Source of the DNA: Planctomycetota bacterium
Lineage (GTDB): Bacteria > Planctomycetota > Planctomycetia > Pirellulales > PALSA-1355
Assembly (NCBI GenBank): GCA_003389325.1
Contig: QQVE01000018.1
Span: 62,001 to 126,000 of the forward strand
Direction of reading: 5' to 3'
DNA length: 64,000 nt
How positions within the stretch are numbered: position 1 is the first letter of the stretch; every line of letters starts with the position of its first letter. Of this stretch, positions 28,801 through 38,466 are shown one piece after another. The position numbers and the translations under genes were made by a program. The notes under the pieces were generated by a model, which saw only the letters and a list, made by a program, of their open reading frames with translations, was not told where the DNA came from and did no database searches.

Positions 28801-31800
28801 GCGCTGGATCCGACGCTCGGCCCGTATCAGTTGATCGCCGGCTCTCCGGGGGGGACCCAAGCCTACTATCTGGCTGTCTACTCCAACGAATGGATACCCG
28901 AGGCGCTTTCCGCCAAGTTGTACGGAGACTCTGAGCTTCGTGACCCGCTGGTGCGGTTGGAACCGCTTCACTCGATCGGCCGCATCGTGGACGACCGCAT
29001 CGGAGCGAGCGGAAGCGGAATCACCACCGGCGGCAATTCGGGCACGATCTTTCCCGGCGGCACCGCGGCTCAGTTGAACGCGTTCGCCGAGCCCTATCAC
29101 TTCGGCGACGTCGTGCTGTTCGTCAATCAGGATTCCGAGACCCGTTCCGGTAGGTTGCGACAGTTGAATCCGTTTACCGGAGCGGCGATGACGGACACGT
29201 TCGTCACCGAGACGGGATTCGGTTACTTCGACCTGGCCATGCGAAACGACGGCAAGTTGTACACCCTTTCGCAGGGCACCAACGCCGGCAACACCGGAAA
29301 CTACGTCCACCTCAACACCGGCACCGGCGGCATCATTTCCTCGACCGACGACGGCATTCGAACGTTCGACGTCGCCAGCGTCCAGATCGAGGACATGCAG
29401 CCAGGGGCGCCGGCGACGATTGGCTACGTTCCCTCCGGCAATGGCATTTTGTTCGATGCCATGGCGTTCCAGCAGCAATTCAACAGCTCCTCGGGCCGCC
29501 GCTTGTTTGCGTTCGGCCGCCGTGCCGACGACGACCAGGGCGGCCACCCTGAATACCCTACGTTCAGGAAGAACCTGCTCTACGAGCTGGATCCAGACAC
29601 CGGGGCGGCGCTGCACGACGACGACCAGCCTTCCCGTTCGACGTTCTTCACAATGAACGACAACACCGTAATGCCGCCAATCTTGAGAACTCCGGGCCAG
29701 GCGTTGGCCGGCACCGACGCCGAGCCGTTCGGCGAGGCGGAAGTCGACGGCACCATCACCGGCATGGTGATCTTGAACAACAGGATGTACGTCGTTACCG
29801 ACGCCAATCCGCTCTCGGGCGGGACCCAACTCTACGAGATCCTCGGCTGGAACAATCCAACGCCCGAAAGTGCTGTGTGGTCGCTCGGCGAGCGGCCGGT
29901 GACGCTCAACTTCGACGCCGGCAGGTTGCAAGCCCTGACGGTCGGGCCGCCGACCGTGGAGAACGGGGCCTATAGCAATACGTTGTTTGCGATCGATGAT
30001 ACCGGCAGGATGTATGCCTTCACGATCCAGGGAACGGGCTTAAATCAAGTGGCAAATCCGGCTCCGGTGTTCCTCGATGGCGCTACCAGCGTCGACACGG
30101 GGATCGAAGATGCGCGCGGACTCGCTTTTTCGACCCTGGACTACAACCTCTGGCACGCGACGACCAACCGCTTCGACGACGTTGGGCACGGCATCACCGC
30201 GTCGAACAACATTGAACGCTTTCTGCCGCGAGAGGGCGGCGCGAGCTTTTATTTCGGACTCGAGCCTGGTCAGCCGGGAGCATCCGCCTACAACTCGAAT
30301 CCGGATATGTTCGACTCGTACGCCTTGCCCGGCGGCGCCTACGGCACGTTGACGTCGAACACGTTCAGCCTGGAAGGCTACGACAGTTTCGATCTGCCGA
30401 CCCTGTACTTCAACTACTTCCTCGAAACCCCGGATAACAATTCGTTCGATGAAGCGACCGACATTTTCCGCGTGATGATTTCGAACGACGGTGCCAATTG
30501 GGATTTGTTGACCACGAGTAACAACTCGATCAGCGAACGGGCGGACACGCTGACGTACTCCGGCGGCAACTACCGCGGGCTGTCGGATGAATCGCGCGTT
30601 CAGGTGGCGTTCGACAACACTCCGGCGGATGATGTGCAGTACTGGCGGCAGGTCCGAGTCGACTTGGGCGACTATGCCGGACTGAGCGACCTGCGGTTGC
30701 GGTTCCAGTTCACGACCGCAGGATCGATGGGCTCGGGTGAGACGCTTTTCGGATTCGGCGAAACCCTCAAGGCGCTGCCGGGATCGCAACTTTCCGATGG
30801 TCAACAATTCGTCATCGACGGCCAGACTTTTACGTTCCGTCTGAACCCGGCAGACCCGGCGGACGTATCTTTCTCGTCGGCAATGTCCTCGGCCGAAGTC
30901 GCCCGCCAAATCGCAGCGGCGATCGACCGCGTGTTCGTGTCCAACGACATCGTCAATCTGGCGCAGGCGGCCAAGGTGGTCCGCGACGAAGTGCGCCTGT
31001 TCGGGCATGCGATTGACTCGTCCGGTCCCCTGCCCTCGTTCTCGGGTACGCTGCCGGGAGAATCCAGCGATCAATTCAATTCCGCAGGGCGGTCTCGCGA
31101 CAATCAATTCTTCGAGGGCGTCTACATCGACGACATCGTGGTTGGGTTCGCCTCACGCGGCGAAATGGTCACCGGGGACAGCAGCTTGGGGACTTTTCCG
31201 GAACTTGTGCGTTTCGACCGAGTGCCATTGCCCGACGATGCCGAGCAGATTGTCCAGGGCCCCTATCAATTGCAGATTCGGCCTGCGGAACACTACGCCA
31301 CCGTGGTTGAGGATCCGGCCGGCTACCTGGACCTGCGAAGGGTCTTCAACGCCAACGATCGGTTCACAGAAGCGATTACGCTGGTCGCTCGCCCGGGATC
31401 GCAAATCGCCGATGGCAACACGTTCCGGATCGACGACGGCCGGGCAGTCTTCACTTTTGAGTTCAACAGCAGCGGAGGCGTGGCTGGAAACAACATCGCG
31501 GTAAACTTCACCAGTAGCGACTCCGCAGCAACCGTCGCCGTCAAGATTCGTAACGCGATTAATATCGCCGTGCAGTCTCGTGGCTTGTTGGTGCGTGCCT
31601 CGACCGAGCCGGCCGGAGTGCGTGTCGACTTGTTCGATGCGTTCGACGCCTTCAACGTCTCGGGCAATGCACTTGCCGATGTCATGGTGTTTCAGGGGAA
31701 AGGCGACGCGCGAACCTGGGAGGCGACGGGACAAACGATCATCCAGAACTCCGTGATGTCGCACTCGCAGAAGGTCGGCATCAAGGTCCTCGCCGACTAT

Positions 31801-33630
31801 CGCCAGATTAACGACTCCAACCTGGCTTTTAGCACCTTCAGTGACTGGCCCCTTGGCGTCCCCGGTCGCACTGGAAGCTTCGCCGTGTTGCCCGTGCTCA
31901 ACGGCCAACGCTGGATCCCGGGCGTGACGATCAAGAACAACGTCGTGGCACACTCCCGCCGAACGGGTATTCAGGTCAGCGGCAGCCCCAATGCACCCGA
32001 TTCCTACGGGGGCGGGTTCGGCGACGAGTTCACGCCGTATGTGCCCTTCGTGCGCGTGTTGAACAACACGGTCTACGACGCGATCACGGGCATCGCTGCG
32101 GTGAACGGAGCTAGCCCCTCAATTCTCAACAACATCGTGGCCAACGCTGGTTTGGCCGCCAGTTCGCGGATCCAGCCGCTCGAAGACTCCGGTGGGTTTG
32201 CCGGCCTTGCGGTCTATGTTGATGGCAGCTCTGGCGGCACCGTGGTCGGCACCGGACTCTACAAAAACAACGTCACCATCGGATCCGCGGGATCCAACGC
32301 GATTGTTTTGCAACCGAACGATCCCCTGTTCGTCGATGCCGAAAACGACAACTTCTACCTTGAAAGTAATTCCCGGGCGATCGATAGCTCGATCAACTCG
32401 CTGCAGGATCGCCTGCCGATGACGGTGGTCACCGGGCCTATCGGAATTCCCGAGTCGCCGATTCAGGCTCCGCTTCGCGATCAGTTGGGGCAGTTCCGCG
32501 TGGACGACCCCTCGGTCGACTCGCCGCCGGGACTGGGTAGCGACGTGTTCAAGGATCGCGGCGCCATCGAGCGTGCCGACTTCGTCGGCCCCACCGTGGC
32601 CCTGGTCAACCCGGTGGACAACGACTCCGGCGGCCTGGACCGCAACCCCCAGGCCTCGCAAGTCTTGCTCGTCAACGCCTTGCTCACCGAATTTGCGGTT
32701 CAATTGCTCGACGGGACGGGCGCCGGCATCGACGACACGACGGCCAGCGACGTCTCTCAGTACATCATCGAGCGGACGATCGACGGTCAAACCGAGGTGC
32801 TCGATCCGGGCGTGGACTATGCCTTGGCGTACGACGCCAACAACAAGATCGCGCGCCTGATTCCGGCCGACGGCCTGTGGATCAACGGCGTCTACACGAT
32901 CCGTATGGACATCAGCGAAGCTTCCGGCATCAAAGACCTGGCCGGCAACACGCTGCAACCCAACGTTGGTTCGACCGAGGCGCGCTTCGTCATCGAGCTG
33001 ACCGACACGATCGTCAGCTCGTGGCAGAACCCCAACAACCGCTTCGACGTCCAGCCCGACGGCATCATCAGCGGCCGCGACCTGGTGGCGATCGTGAATC
33101 GGCTGCTGCAAGGTGGGGCCGGCCCGTTGCCGGCGGTAGCCGACGTGCCGCCTTTCGTCGACGTCTCGGGCGACGGGCGGCTCTCCGCGTTGGACGCGCT
33201 GCAATTGATTAACTACATCCTGACGACCGGAGGCGGGCCGATCTCGCCGATGACGGCAAGCGCCAACGACGCGCCGGCCGCGGGTTCTCCGGACCTCGAA
33301 GCGACGGCGATGGCCGTCGAGTCGGTGAGCCTCGACGCCGCACCGGCCGTCGCCACCGAACCACCCGTGGCGACTCCGCTGGCCAGCGGCTCGGTTGCCG
33401 TGGGCCTGACCATGCAGCAGCCTCCGATCGAGGTGCAAGCGGTAGGCGCACCGGCGTTCACAACTACCGAAGCCAAGGCACCCGCACCGCGCAAGACGGC
33501 CATCGCGCCGGCGCTGCGGGGCGCCCCCGAGGCGCTAATCGCGCCGATCGGCGACGAGGACATGGACCGATGGGACGATTTCGATAGCGTCCTGGACGAT
33601 CTGACCGAGGATCTGCGAGATCACGTCTAG
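22885..33630 (+). CDS. Giant secreted multidomain protein: LEPR-XLL, metzincin, PPC, beta-helix, dockerin
   Basis: Encodes 3581 aa. A basic start is followed by NLEVFEDRILLAI (residues 35-47), the LEPR-XLL export motif of large planctomycete proteins. Domains in order: Ig-like/Big-type region (50-290); a metzincin zinc site HEIGHLLGLGH at 480-490; a pre-peptidase C-terminal (PPC) domain near 525-635; a right-handed beta-helix beginning IYVDKAAVGG near 673, with repeats ending GDWGGL or GNWGGL; an extra domain about 1334-1566 inserted in one repeat; a second PPC-like domain near 1650-1780; a propeller-like region near 2085; two DGxxFxID repeats (about 2632 and 2837); a second beta-helix near 2950-3170; and a dockerin-like pair of DxDGxxSxxD units at 3386-3449. 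The C-terminus is low-complexity. It is probably cell-surface or extracellular, either an adhesin or a protease-bearing scaffold. Confidence 0.85.
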   Translation: MAIWQRSPRRRGSSGRRRNVKLEKSLRESARRKLNLEVFEDRILLAIDGPRLLAAIPSTGTVIEQGTTLKVAPREILLRFDNEIDAASISNSTIQFRRSVDDIFGNGNDLVVTPGFVGIGERPNEVIVRFAENLPDDMYQMTLVGAGQNPLRDTDGLAFNAGTNLTRNFSLDLAPQVLAVVPQPIKRVDGVLSRSPNLIEVYFNVNDPLQTNTAQNPQNYQLIRTQGTATPQDDVLINPTSVNYNAAQGRVQLTFGSGVLQTKGTYRLRIGTSEPLALEPSTPQIVYADGFTGPGTSFDTAAGLGASDNPFMADLGTQTITLSDTITSVRPSLDPSNPSSPTVVWPGSPLGPGERDALVDLFTPLQSHVNGGSNTGDIPVISYNFKSNYGSINGLPQFNLITEVQKERVREVFSYYAYYLGAQFVETASAGWTIATGDPRVLGATLNVGGVAGGNLAIMNSVVDWGTSEKRGSYFNTAMHEIGHLLGLGHNYESPSVQGPGVQDGVFPGDYDILYGQYLWPALGNDINMYRFSLADDGQLKIETYAERLRATGLGAEPSQLDTVITLYDDAGEIVARNDDYDGTDSLVELNLEAGTYYVAITSTGNTEFDPTVENSGFGGRTQGDYELRMSFRPTPEPADSIRDTTGNRLDGDRDGVEGGVSNFWFKVDEAHTIYVDKAAVGGAGQLGSLANPYTKISTALAAANPGTIVRIVGNGGADGNLATTGDNLSYNIGFDSLGGALSDGSTMYIPAGVTVMVDAGAIFKLRGANVDAGLFSQGISRADGALQVLGTPATNAQNGPVYFTSYYNNAIGTDPGVNKGILAKGNWGGLAFHDDSDLEEDGIFLNYVSHAQISYGGGTVQTESAPVIFNPIHMVTARPTVIFNNITNSSDSAMSADPNSFEESEFIGVDYHADYTRVGPRIYGNRLSANSINGLFIRVLTPNSQQLIPLTVQARMANTDIVHVLQETLLVDGQPGGLVRGPDGLRARPSARLAIDPGIVMKARGGRIETEINAQFIAEGTLNRPIIFTSVFDDRYGANSTFDTTNDSATTAPSQGDWGGLLFGPLSTGSIDRAFVGFAGGTIAIEGGFDTMNPIEIHQAAVRVTNSTFDQNDLPGGGNRSGRGAADGAVIYVRGAQPVILNNLFKNNDGGAVISANVNSLNSRRVDDWGRSRGAIQLAGSYPTNYGPLIRGNVIGNNTINGMVVRGGRITVNGIWDDTDIVHVVFNTITMENQQSLTSTLRLQSSPTESLVVKVLGNNVSFVATGEALEIDDRIGGTLQVVGTPGHEVVITSAKDDTVGAGLTPEGLSQRDTLNRKGVIAPEPPNMPTQGPVVLDTTARDVHGSDFVGQDGWDALLREVAYVYNNSLNVDQDGLLYIGWEEGDTLGIPYSREAIDWVTQQLAIPVTYADTPSEIGNFTAYRMVYVPSHESYALPNGRSDRYEGTMWWGGVSDFMLAELEREEANLLSAINNAGVGLLVMAQDGAPNPYEFLDGDAEPFVLKEVGGNVMQGTTLAPSDFLTFDYLEEGVPYLTTFDGPDGFRRLEPWAMDPITGDVTVLGLAAGGPGIGPPRDVVRPGDWGSLRLDVLSNDRNVDAVNEVEQGFPATGDTNNLPSKAQELGQLAKDLVSGDDVVRLGFEIYGNLSQAADSPGGADVDVYSFRGTGGTEVWIDLDRTASALDTVVELVDFNGGVIARSDNSIAETFDNSKLVGTARPLQVAAVSNDPSPYSSPDFYSSNPKDAGMRVFLPGTGVNTYYVRVRSHSDNLTNLAGGETKGSYVMQVRLKEVDEFAGSTVRYADIRYAENAVEVIGKPEHSPLYSSATSSSFVSFADFDDPIATPDPLDDTFLRNVTVTDLGNLLESDRATLNAGGELFAGENSFSVDWYRFELNYEQIQSIAGLNDGLRSFAAMFQVNYADGLGRPDTSMALFEAQGNLVGDLLMVAHDGEIVDSLPRPNAGVDSSNLDHGSFGALDPTLGPYQLIAGSPGGTQAYYLAVYSNEWIPEALSAKLYGDSELRDPLVRLEPLHSIGRIVDDRIGASGSGITTGGNSGTIFPGGTAAQLNAFAEPYHFGDVVLFVNQDSETRSGRLRQLNPFTGAAMTDTFVTETGFGYFDLAMRNDGKLYTLSQGTNAGNTGNYVHLNTGTGGIISSTDDGIRTFDVASVQIEDMQPGAPATIGYVPSGNGILFDAMAFQQQFNSSSGRRLFAFGRRADDDQGGHPEYPTFRKNLLYELDPDTGAALHDDDQPSRSTFFTMNDNTVMPPILRTPGQALAGTDAEPFGEAEVDGTITGMVILNNRMYVVTDANPLSGGTQLYEILGWNNPTPESAVWSLGERPVTLNFDAGRLQALTVGPPTVENGAYSNTLFAIDDTGRMYAFTIQGTGLNQVANPAPVFLDGATSVDTGIEDARGLAFSTLDYNLWHATTNRFDDVGHGITASNNIERFLPREGGASFYFGLEPGQPGASAYNSNPDMFDSYALPGGAYGTLTSNTFSLEGYDSFDLPTLYFNYFLETPDNNSFDEATDIFRVMISNDGANWDLLTTSNNSISERADTLTYSGGNYRGLSDESRVQVAFDNTPADDVQYWRQVRVDLGDYAGLSDLRLRFQFTTAGSMGSGETLFGFGETLKALPGSQLSDGQQFVIDGQTFTFRLNPADPADVSFSSAMSSAEVARQIAAAIDRVFVSNDIVNLAQAAKVVRDEVRLFGHAIDSSGPLPSFSGTLPGESSDQFNSAGRSRDNQFFEGVYIDDIVVGFASRGEMVTGDSSLGTFPELVRFDRVPLPDDAEQIVQGPYQLQIRPAEHYATVVEDPAGYLDLRRVFNANDRFTEAITLVARPGSQIADGNTFRIDDGRAVFTFEFNSSGGVAGNNIAVNFTSSDSAATVAVKIRNAINIAVQSRGLLVRASTEPAGVRVDLFDAFDAFNVSGNALADVMVFQGKGDARTWEATGQTIIQNSVMSHSQKVGIKVLADYRQINDSNLAFSTFSDWPLGVPGRTGSFAVLPVLNGQRWIPGVTIKNNVVAHSRRTGIQVSGSPNAPDSYGGGFGDEFTPYVPFVRVLNNTVYDAITGIAAVNGASPSILNNIVANAGLAASSRIQPLEDSGGFAGLAVYVDGSSGGTVVGTGLYKNNVTIGSAGSNAIVLQPNDPLFVDAENDNFYLESNSRAIDSSINSLQDRLPMTVVTGPIGIPESPIQAPLRDQLGQFRVDDPSVDSPPGLGSDVFKDRGAIERADFVGPTVALVNPVDNDSGGLDRNPQASQVLLVNALLTEFAVQLLDGTGAGIDDTTASDVSQYIIERTIDGQTEVLDPGVDYALAYDANNKIARLIPADGLWINGVYTIRMDISEASGIKDLAGNTLQPNVGSTEARFVIELTDTIVSSWQNPNNRFDVQPDGIISGRDLVAIVNRLLQGGAGPLPAVADVPPFVDVSGDGRLSALDALQLINYILTTGGGPISPMTASANDAPAAGSPDLEATAMAVESVSLDAAPAVATEPPVATPLASGSVAVGLTMQQPPIEVQAVGAPAFTTTEAKAPAPRKTAIAPALRGAPEALIAPIGDEDMDRWDDFDSVLDDLTEDLRDHV

Positions 33631-33731
33631 AGTTTGAAGAGTGAAGTGGCTGCCGTTCCGCGTGGTTCGGCGACGGGATTCGGATCCCGTAGCGATTCAG
33701 CGTTTTTGAGTGGCAACTGAGAAGAAAAGCT

Positions 33732-36700
33732 ATGAGATTTCACCTACGTCGCCAAGAGTCGAACCATCGCAGCCGCTTGCGGTCGAACCGACGCGTTCGA
33801 CCGGGCCGCACGAAGACCCTCGAAACGCTCGAGCGCCGCGAGATGCTGGCCGCTGACATGCCTTCGCCATGGCAGAATCCGATCATGGCCGCGGACGTCA
33901 ACTTCGACCAGCGGGTCTCGGCTCTTGACGCATTGATCGTCATCAACGCCCTGTTGGAACATGGCGTGCACAGCCTGGATATGCAGGCCGCCCCGCTGAC
34001 TGCGACGGGCGCATCGACGCCTAGGCGCTTTGTCGACACCAACGGCGACAACCGCGTTTCGGCCGTCGACGCGCTAATCGTCATCAACGAGTTGAACGAC
34101 ACTGAGATGATGCTGGTGCGCACGTTCCCCACCGATCTGATGGGGAACCCGATCTCGTCGATCGCCGCCGGCAGCTCGTTCTTGCTGGTCACCGAAGTGC
34201 AGGACATTCGCGATCCGGAGCCCGCGTCGTCGGGCGTGTTCGCCGCGGCCGCCGACATTGCGTACAGTTCCGTGCTCTCGTCGATCGATACCGGGCAGTC
34301 GGTTCAGTTCGGCGATTTCTTCCCGCTACTGCAAGATTCGACGCTCACGCAAGGCCAGATCATCGCGTCGGCGTCCACCGACAGCAGCAGCGCTCCCGGA
34401 AACGATCCGCAGTTCCTGTTCAGCGTGGAGCTCACGGCAACCAATGCCGGCATGCAGATCTTTACGCCTCGATACAGCAACGACCCCAGCCACGAGTACC
34501 TGGTTTTTCTCAACAACAACAATCTCACCGAAGACGAGGTTCAATTCGTCGGCTCGACGCTCGACGTCCTGGCGATGGCGAGCCTCTCGGTGGGCAACGT
34601 GTCGCAAGCTGAGACGGATGCGGATACGACGTTCAACTTCGTCGTCGAGCTTTCCGCCGCGCAACAGGAAGAAGTGACCGTCGCGTTCACGACCGATCCC
34701 GACACGGCCACCGAAGGCGTGGACTACCAGCCGACCAGCGGCACGCTCACCTTCGCGCCCGGCACGACGTTGGCGACGATCCCCGTGACCGTCAACGGCG
34801 ACACCGACGTGGAGCCCGACGAGCAGTTTTCGATCATTCTGTCCAACGCCAGCAGCAACGCCGAAATCGGCACGCCCTTGGGCATTGGCACGATTCTCAA
34901 CGACGACGCGCTGGCAACGCTGACGATCGCCGGCGACGTGGTCGACAACGTCCCGACCGGAACCACGACGGCGTTCTTCACGGTCTCGCTGTCTGCCGAC
35001 CCGAGTAGCCCGGTGACCGTCGCTTATGCGACTTCCGACATTACGGCAGTCGCCGGCGTCGACTACGAGGCGGCCAGCGGCACGCTCACGTTCAACCCGG
35101 GCGGAGGACTGACGCAAAGCGTACCGGTGACGATCATCGGTGACCCCAACGTCGACGACGTCGATACGTTCCTGGTCTCGCTGAGCGACCCCTCGGAGAA
35201 CGCCGAAATTGGCAACCCGGGCCAGGATACGATCCAGATCAATCCGGCGGTGTCCGCGCCCGGTTTCAGCATCACCGCAGAAGTGTCCAATCCGGAAGGC
35301 GACAGCGGCACGACCGACTTTGTGTTCGAGCTCACGCTGGATTCTCCTTCGGGACAGGAAGTGGTTCTGGCGTTTCAAACCGAAGACGGCACTGCCGACT
35401 CGAGCGACTACAACCCGATTTCCGGCACGATCACGTTCTCTCCCGGCCAAACCTCGGCGATGATCACCGTCGAGGCGCTGGGCGACACGGCTGCCGAGCC
35501 CTCCGAGGACTTCTTGGTCAACGTCACTTCGGTTTCGGGTGCCACCGGCGAAGCCGTGGGACGCGGCGTGATCGTCGACGACGACGGCCCGGCAACCATC
35601 ACTATCAGCGATGCCACGGTGTCGGCCGGCTCCGGCCCCACCGAGGCGGTCTTTACCGTGACGCTCTCGGGCTCGATCGACGAGCAGATCAGCGTGGCGT
35701 TTGCCACCTCGGATGATACGGCCGTCGCGCCGTTCGACTATCAGAACGTCAGCGGCAACCTCGTGTTCACGCCGGGCGGACCGGTGACGCAGGAAATCCG
35801 CGTGATCGTCAACGGCAGCTCGATGCCGCAGCCCGACCAGACGTTCTTCGTCAACCTTTCCAGTCCGAATCCCCCTAGCGTGATCATCGCCGACAATCGC
35901 GGTATCGGCACGATCATTACCCAGGGGCTCTTGGTTTCCGATGGCATGGTCGTCGAAGGCAATTCGGGAACGACCGACATGGTCTTCACGGTCGCGCTGT
36001 CGCGCATGCTCACCAATCAGGTCACCGTGGCCTACTCCACCCAAGACATCAGCGCCACGGCCGGCAGCGACTATGTGGCCACGAGCGGCGTACTGACGTT
36101 CGCGCCGGGCATCCAAGAGCAAACCTTTACCGTGCCGGTCATCGGCGATACCGCCCCAGAAGCAAACGAACGCTTCCGAGTGATCTTGTCGAATGCCGTG
36201 GGCGCTCCGATCTTTTCGGCACAGTCGATCGGCACGATCCTCAACGATGACGGCGATAGCGTCCTCTATCGCATCGAGCTGGCCGATCCGGACACGGGCG
36301 ACGCGCTGCCGATCAATGCGACGCTCGACGTGGACGACGAGTTCCTGTTGCGGGTTTATGTGACCGACGTGCAGCAGGAGCCGGTGGGAGTCCTGCAGGC
36401 ATTCCTCGATGTAACCTATGAAGCCTCGCTGGTCGAGCCGACGGGCGACGTCGACTTTTCCGACTTCTACGATACGCTCACCTTCGGCACGTTCGAGTCC
36501 GGGCGGCTCAACGACTTTGGCGGATTTGGCGAGTTCGGGTCGCCGCCGGTCGATCCGGGAGCCGAACTGCTGTTCTTCACGGTTCCCTTCAAGGCCATCG
36601 ACGTGGGACTCGTCAACTTTGTGGCCTCGGTCGATCCCGCCGATCTCGATCCGGGCAGCGAGACCTTCCTCTACTTCTCCGACGATCCCGTGCCGGCCGA

Positions 36701-38312
36701 CGATATCAACCTGGAGAATCGCTCGATCAATATCGGGGCCAACGTGTTCGTTGTGACCGATCAGTCGGCCACCGAAGGCAACAGCATGTTCTTCACGGTC
36801 ACACGATTCCTGCCCAACAACGAGGTGGCGACCGTAGAGTATACGACAGCTGATGGCACGGCCACGGCTGGCTTGGACTACCAGCCCACGAGCGGCACTT
36901 TGACCTTCATGCCCGGCTCGAACACGCAAACGATCGAAGTCATCATCAACGACGATAACATCGACGAGCCGAACGAGGACTTCCTGCTCTTCCTCGACAA
37001 TCCCTTCAACGCCACTGCCTCGGAGCTGCCCGCCACGGGCACGATCATCGACAACGACGGTGAGCCCACGGTTTCGGTCGCGGGCGACTCGGGCAGCGAG
37101 GGGACCAATTTGGTCTTCACGGTCAGCTTGTCTGCGGCGAGCGGCAAGCAGGTCACCGTCGCTTACAACACGGCCAACGGCGTCGGCAGCAACGCTGCTG
37201 TCGCCGGCTCCGACTACCAGGCCGTCTCGGGCACGCTGACGTTCGAGCCGGGCGTCACCCAGCAGACCGTCACCGTCGCTGCCCTGACCGATGTGGTGAT
37301 CGAACCGAACGAAACGTTCCGTCTCATCCTGTCGAATCCGCAGAATGCCGGCTTGGGTACTTCTCCGGCGACGGGAACCATTGTCGACGTGCCGCCCGCG
37401 GGCATTTCAGGTTTCGTTTACGTCGATGTGAACAACAACGGTAACAAAGACGCCAACGAGATAGGCCTGGCCGGGGCCACCGTCACCGTGGTCGGCAACG
37501 GCATTACGCGGACCACGACCACCGCCGCCGATGGCTCGTACACGTTCCTCGGCCTTCCGCCGGGCAGCTACACCATTATCGAGACGCAGCCGGGATTCTA
37601 CGTCGACGGCCGCGACACGCGGTTCGGAATCGACTCAGCCACCAACGACCGGTTCACCAACGTCGTGCTGGCTCCCAGTGCGGCTGAGACCGGATACAAC
37701 TTTGGCGAGCGGGGCGTGCGGGCCGATTTCATCGGCACTTTCACCAGCCGCAAGGCATTGCTGGCCAGCGCCGCCAACGGCGGCGTGTTCGGCGCCTCGA
37801 TGGATCTGCTCACCAGCCCGATCAATCTCCAGACCGGCGATGCGTGGATCTCGTTCGACAACGGCTGGAGCGGTCTGCGGGCCATCGAGGCCTTCTTCGA
37901 CGACGCGGGCGGTCATGCCGAGCTGCGGCTCTACAACAACAACTGGCAGGAGATCGCGGTCTCGGCTCCCACCGACACCGGTGCTGTTCTGTTCCACAAC
38001 GGCCAAACCGGCACGCCCATCTTCTTGCGCATCCGGGGCACGCACCCCTCCGTGACTGCGTCGATCAGCGAGCCGGGGCTGCCGGCCGCCGTGCCGCTTG
38101 CCCTGGCGGCACCTGGCGAGGGTGAGGGCGACGCCGACGACGCTCCCGTTGTCGAGGCGGTGCCCTTTGCCGAGACGGCGGCTGCGAGCGGTGACTCGAC
38201 TTCGCCACAGACGATGGTCGCCGACGAGGCCGATCCGCTCGTGTCGAGCGATGGCTCCGACGAAGTGATGGCCGAAGAAGGCGACTGGTTGCTCGAAGCC
38301 CTGCTTTCCTAG
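33732..38312 (+). CDS. Large secreted protein: LEPR-XLL, dockerin, cohesin-like and seven Calx-beta domains
   Basis: Encodes 1526 aa. GAGAAG lies 8 nt before the ATG. LETLERREMLAAD (30-42) is the LEPR-XLL motif. Two dockerin-like calcium loops follow at about 53-75 and 100-123 (DxNxDxRVSALDALIVIN). A cohesin-like beta domain (about 125-280) precedes five Calx-beta units. A second cohesin-like domain (about 840-1000) precedes two more Calx-beta units. Each Calx-beta unit is marked by SGxLTFxPG. An SdrD/CNA-B-like domain (GISGFVYVDVNNNGNKDANE, about 1223-1323) and a C-terminal beta domain finish the protein. Calx-beta and dockerin loops bind calcium, so a calcium-stiffened surface fibre is likely. 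The gene follows the giant gene by 101 bp in the same direction and they may work together. Confidence 0.85.
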   Translation: MRFHLRRQESNHRSRLRSNRRVRPGRTKTLETLERREMLAADMPSPWQNPIMAADVNFDQRVSALDALIVINALLEHGVHSLDMQAAPLTATGASTPRRFVDTNGDNRVSAVDALIVINELNDTEMMLVRTFPTDLMGNPISSIAAGSSFLLVTEVQDIRDPEPASSGVFAAAADIAYSSVLSSIDTGQSVQFGDFFPLLQDSTLTQGQIIASASTDSSSAPGNDPQFLFSVELTATNAGMQIFTPRYSNDPSHEYLVFLNNNNLTEDEVQFVGSTLDVLAMASLSVGNVSQAETDADTTFNFVVELSAAQQEEVTVAFTTDPDTATEGVDYQPTSGTLTFAPGTTLATIPVTVNGDTDVEPDEQFSIILSNASSNAEIGTPLGIGTILNDDALATLTIAGDVVDNVPTGTTTAFFTVSLSADPSSPVTVAYATSDITAVAGVDYEAASGTLTFNPGGGLTQSVPVTIIGDPNVDDVDTFLVSLSDPSENAEIGNPGQDTIQINPAVSAPGFSITAEVSNPEGDSGTTDFVFELTLDSPSGQEVVLAFQTEDGTADSSDYNPISGTITFSPGQTSAMITVEALGDTAAEPSEDFLVNVTSVSGATGEAVGRGVIVDDDGPATITISDATVSAGSGPTEAVFTVTLSGSIDEQISVAFATSDDTAVAPFDYQNVSGNLVFTPGGPVTQEIRVIVNGSSMPQPDQTFFVNLSSPNPPSVIIADNRGIGTIITQGLLVSDGMVVEGNSGTTDMVFTVALSRMLTNQVTVAYSTQDISATAGSDYVATSGVLTFAPGIQEQTFTVPVIGDTAPEANERFRVILSNAVGAPIFSAQSIGTILNDDGDSVLYRIELADPDTGDALPINATLDVDDEFLLRVYVTDVQQEPVGVLQAFLDVTYEASLVEPTGDVDFSDFYDTLTFGTFESGRLNDFGGFGEFGSPPVDPGAELLFFTVPFKAIDVGLVNFVASVDPADLDPGSETFLYFSDDPVPADDINLENRSINIGANVFVVTDQSATEGNSMFFTVTRFLPNNEVATVEYTTADGTATAGLDYQPTSGTLTFMPGSNTQTIEVIINDDNIDEPNEDFLLFLDNPFNATASELPATGTIIDNDGEPTVSVAGDSGSEGTNLVFTVSLSAASGKQVTVAYNTANGVGSNAAVAGSDYQAVSGTLTFEPGVTQQTVTVAALTDVVIEPNETFRLILSNPQNAGLGTSPATGTIVDVPPAGISGFVYVDVNNNGNKDANEIGLAGATVTVVGNGITRTTTTAADGSYTFLGLPPGSYTIIETQPGFYVDGRDTRFGIDSATNDRFTNVVLAPSAAETGYNFGERGVRADFIGTFTSRKALLASAANGGVFGASMDLLTSPINLQTGDAWISFDNGWSGLRAIEAFFDDAGGHAELRLYNNNWQEIAVSAPTDTGAVLFHNGQTGTPIFLRIRGTHPSVTASISEPGLPAAVPLALAAPGEGEGDADDAPVVEAVPFAETAAASGDSTSPQTMVADEADPLVSSDGSDEVMAEEGDWLLEALLS

Positions 38313-38466
38313 CCTGATGCCGGCGGCACAAGTTTGCAAAGAGTTAGTACTTCGGCCAAGATCGCCGGGCGATGCGCGGTGCGTCCGCGATTGCCTTGGG
38401 CCCCATCAAGGGCGATAATCTCCCACGAGCGTTGGTTTCGGAAACAATCGCCCGGAGGGGAACGCC

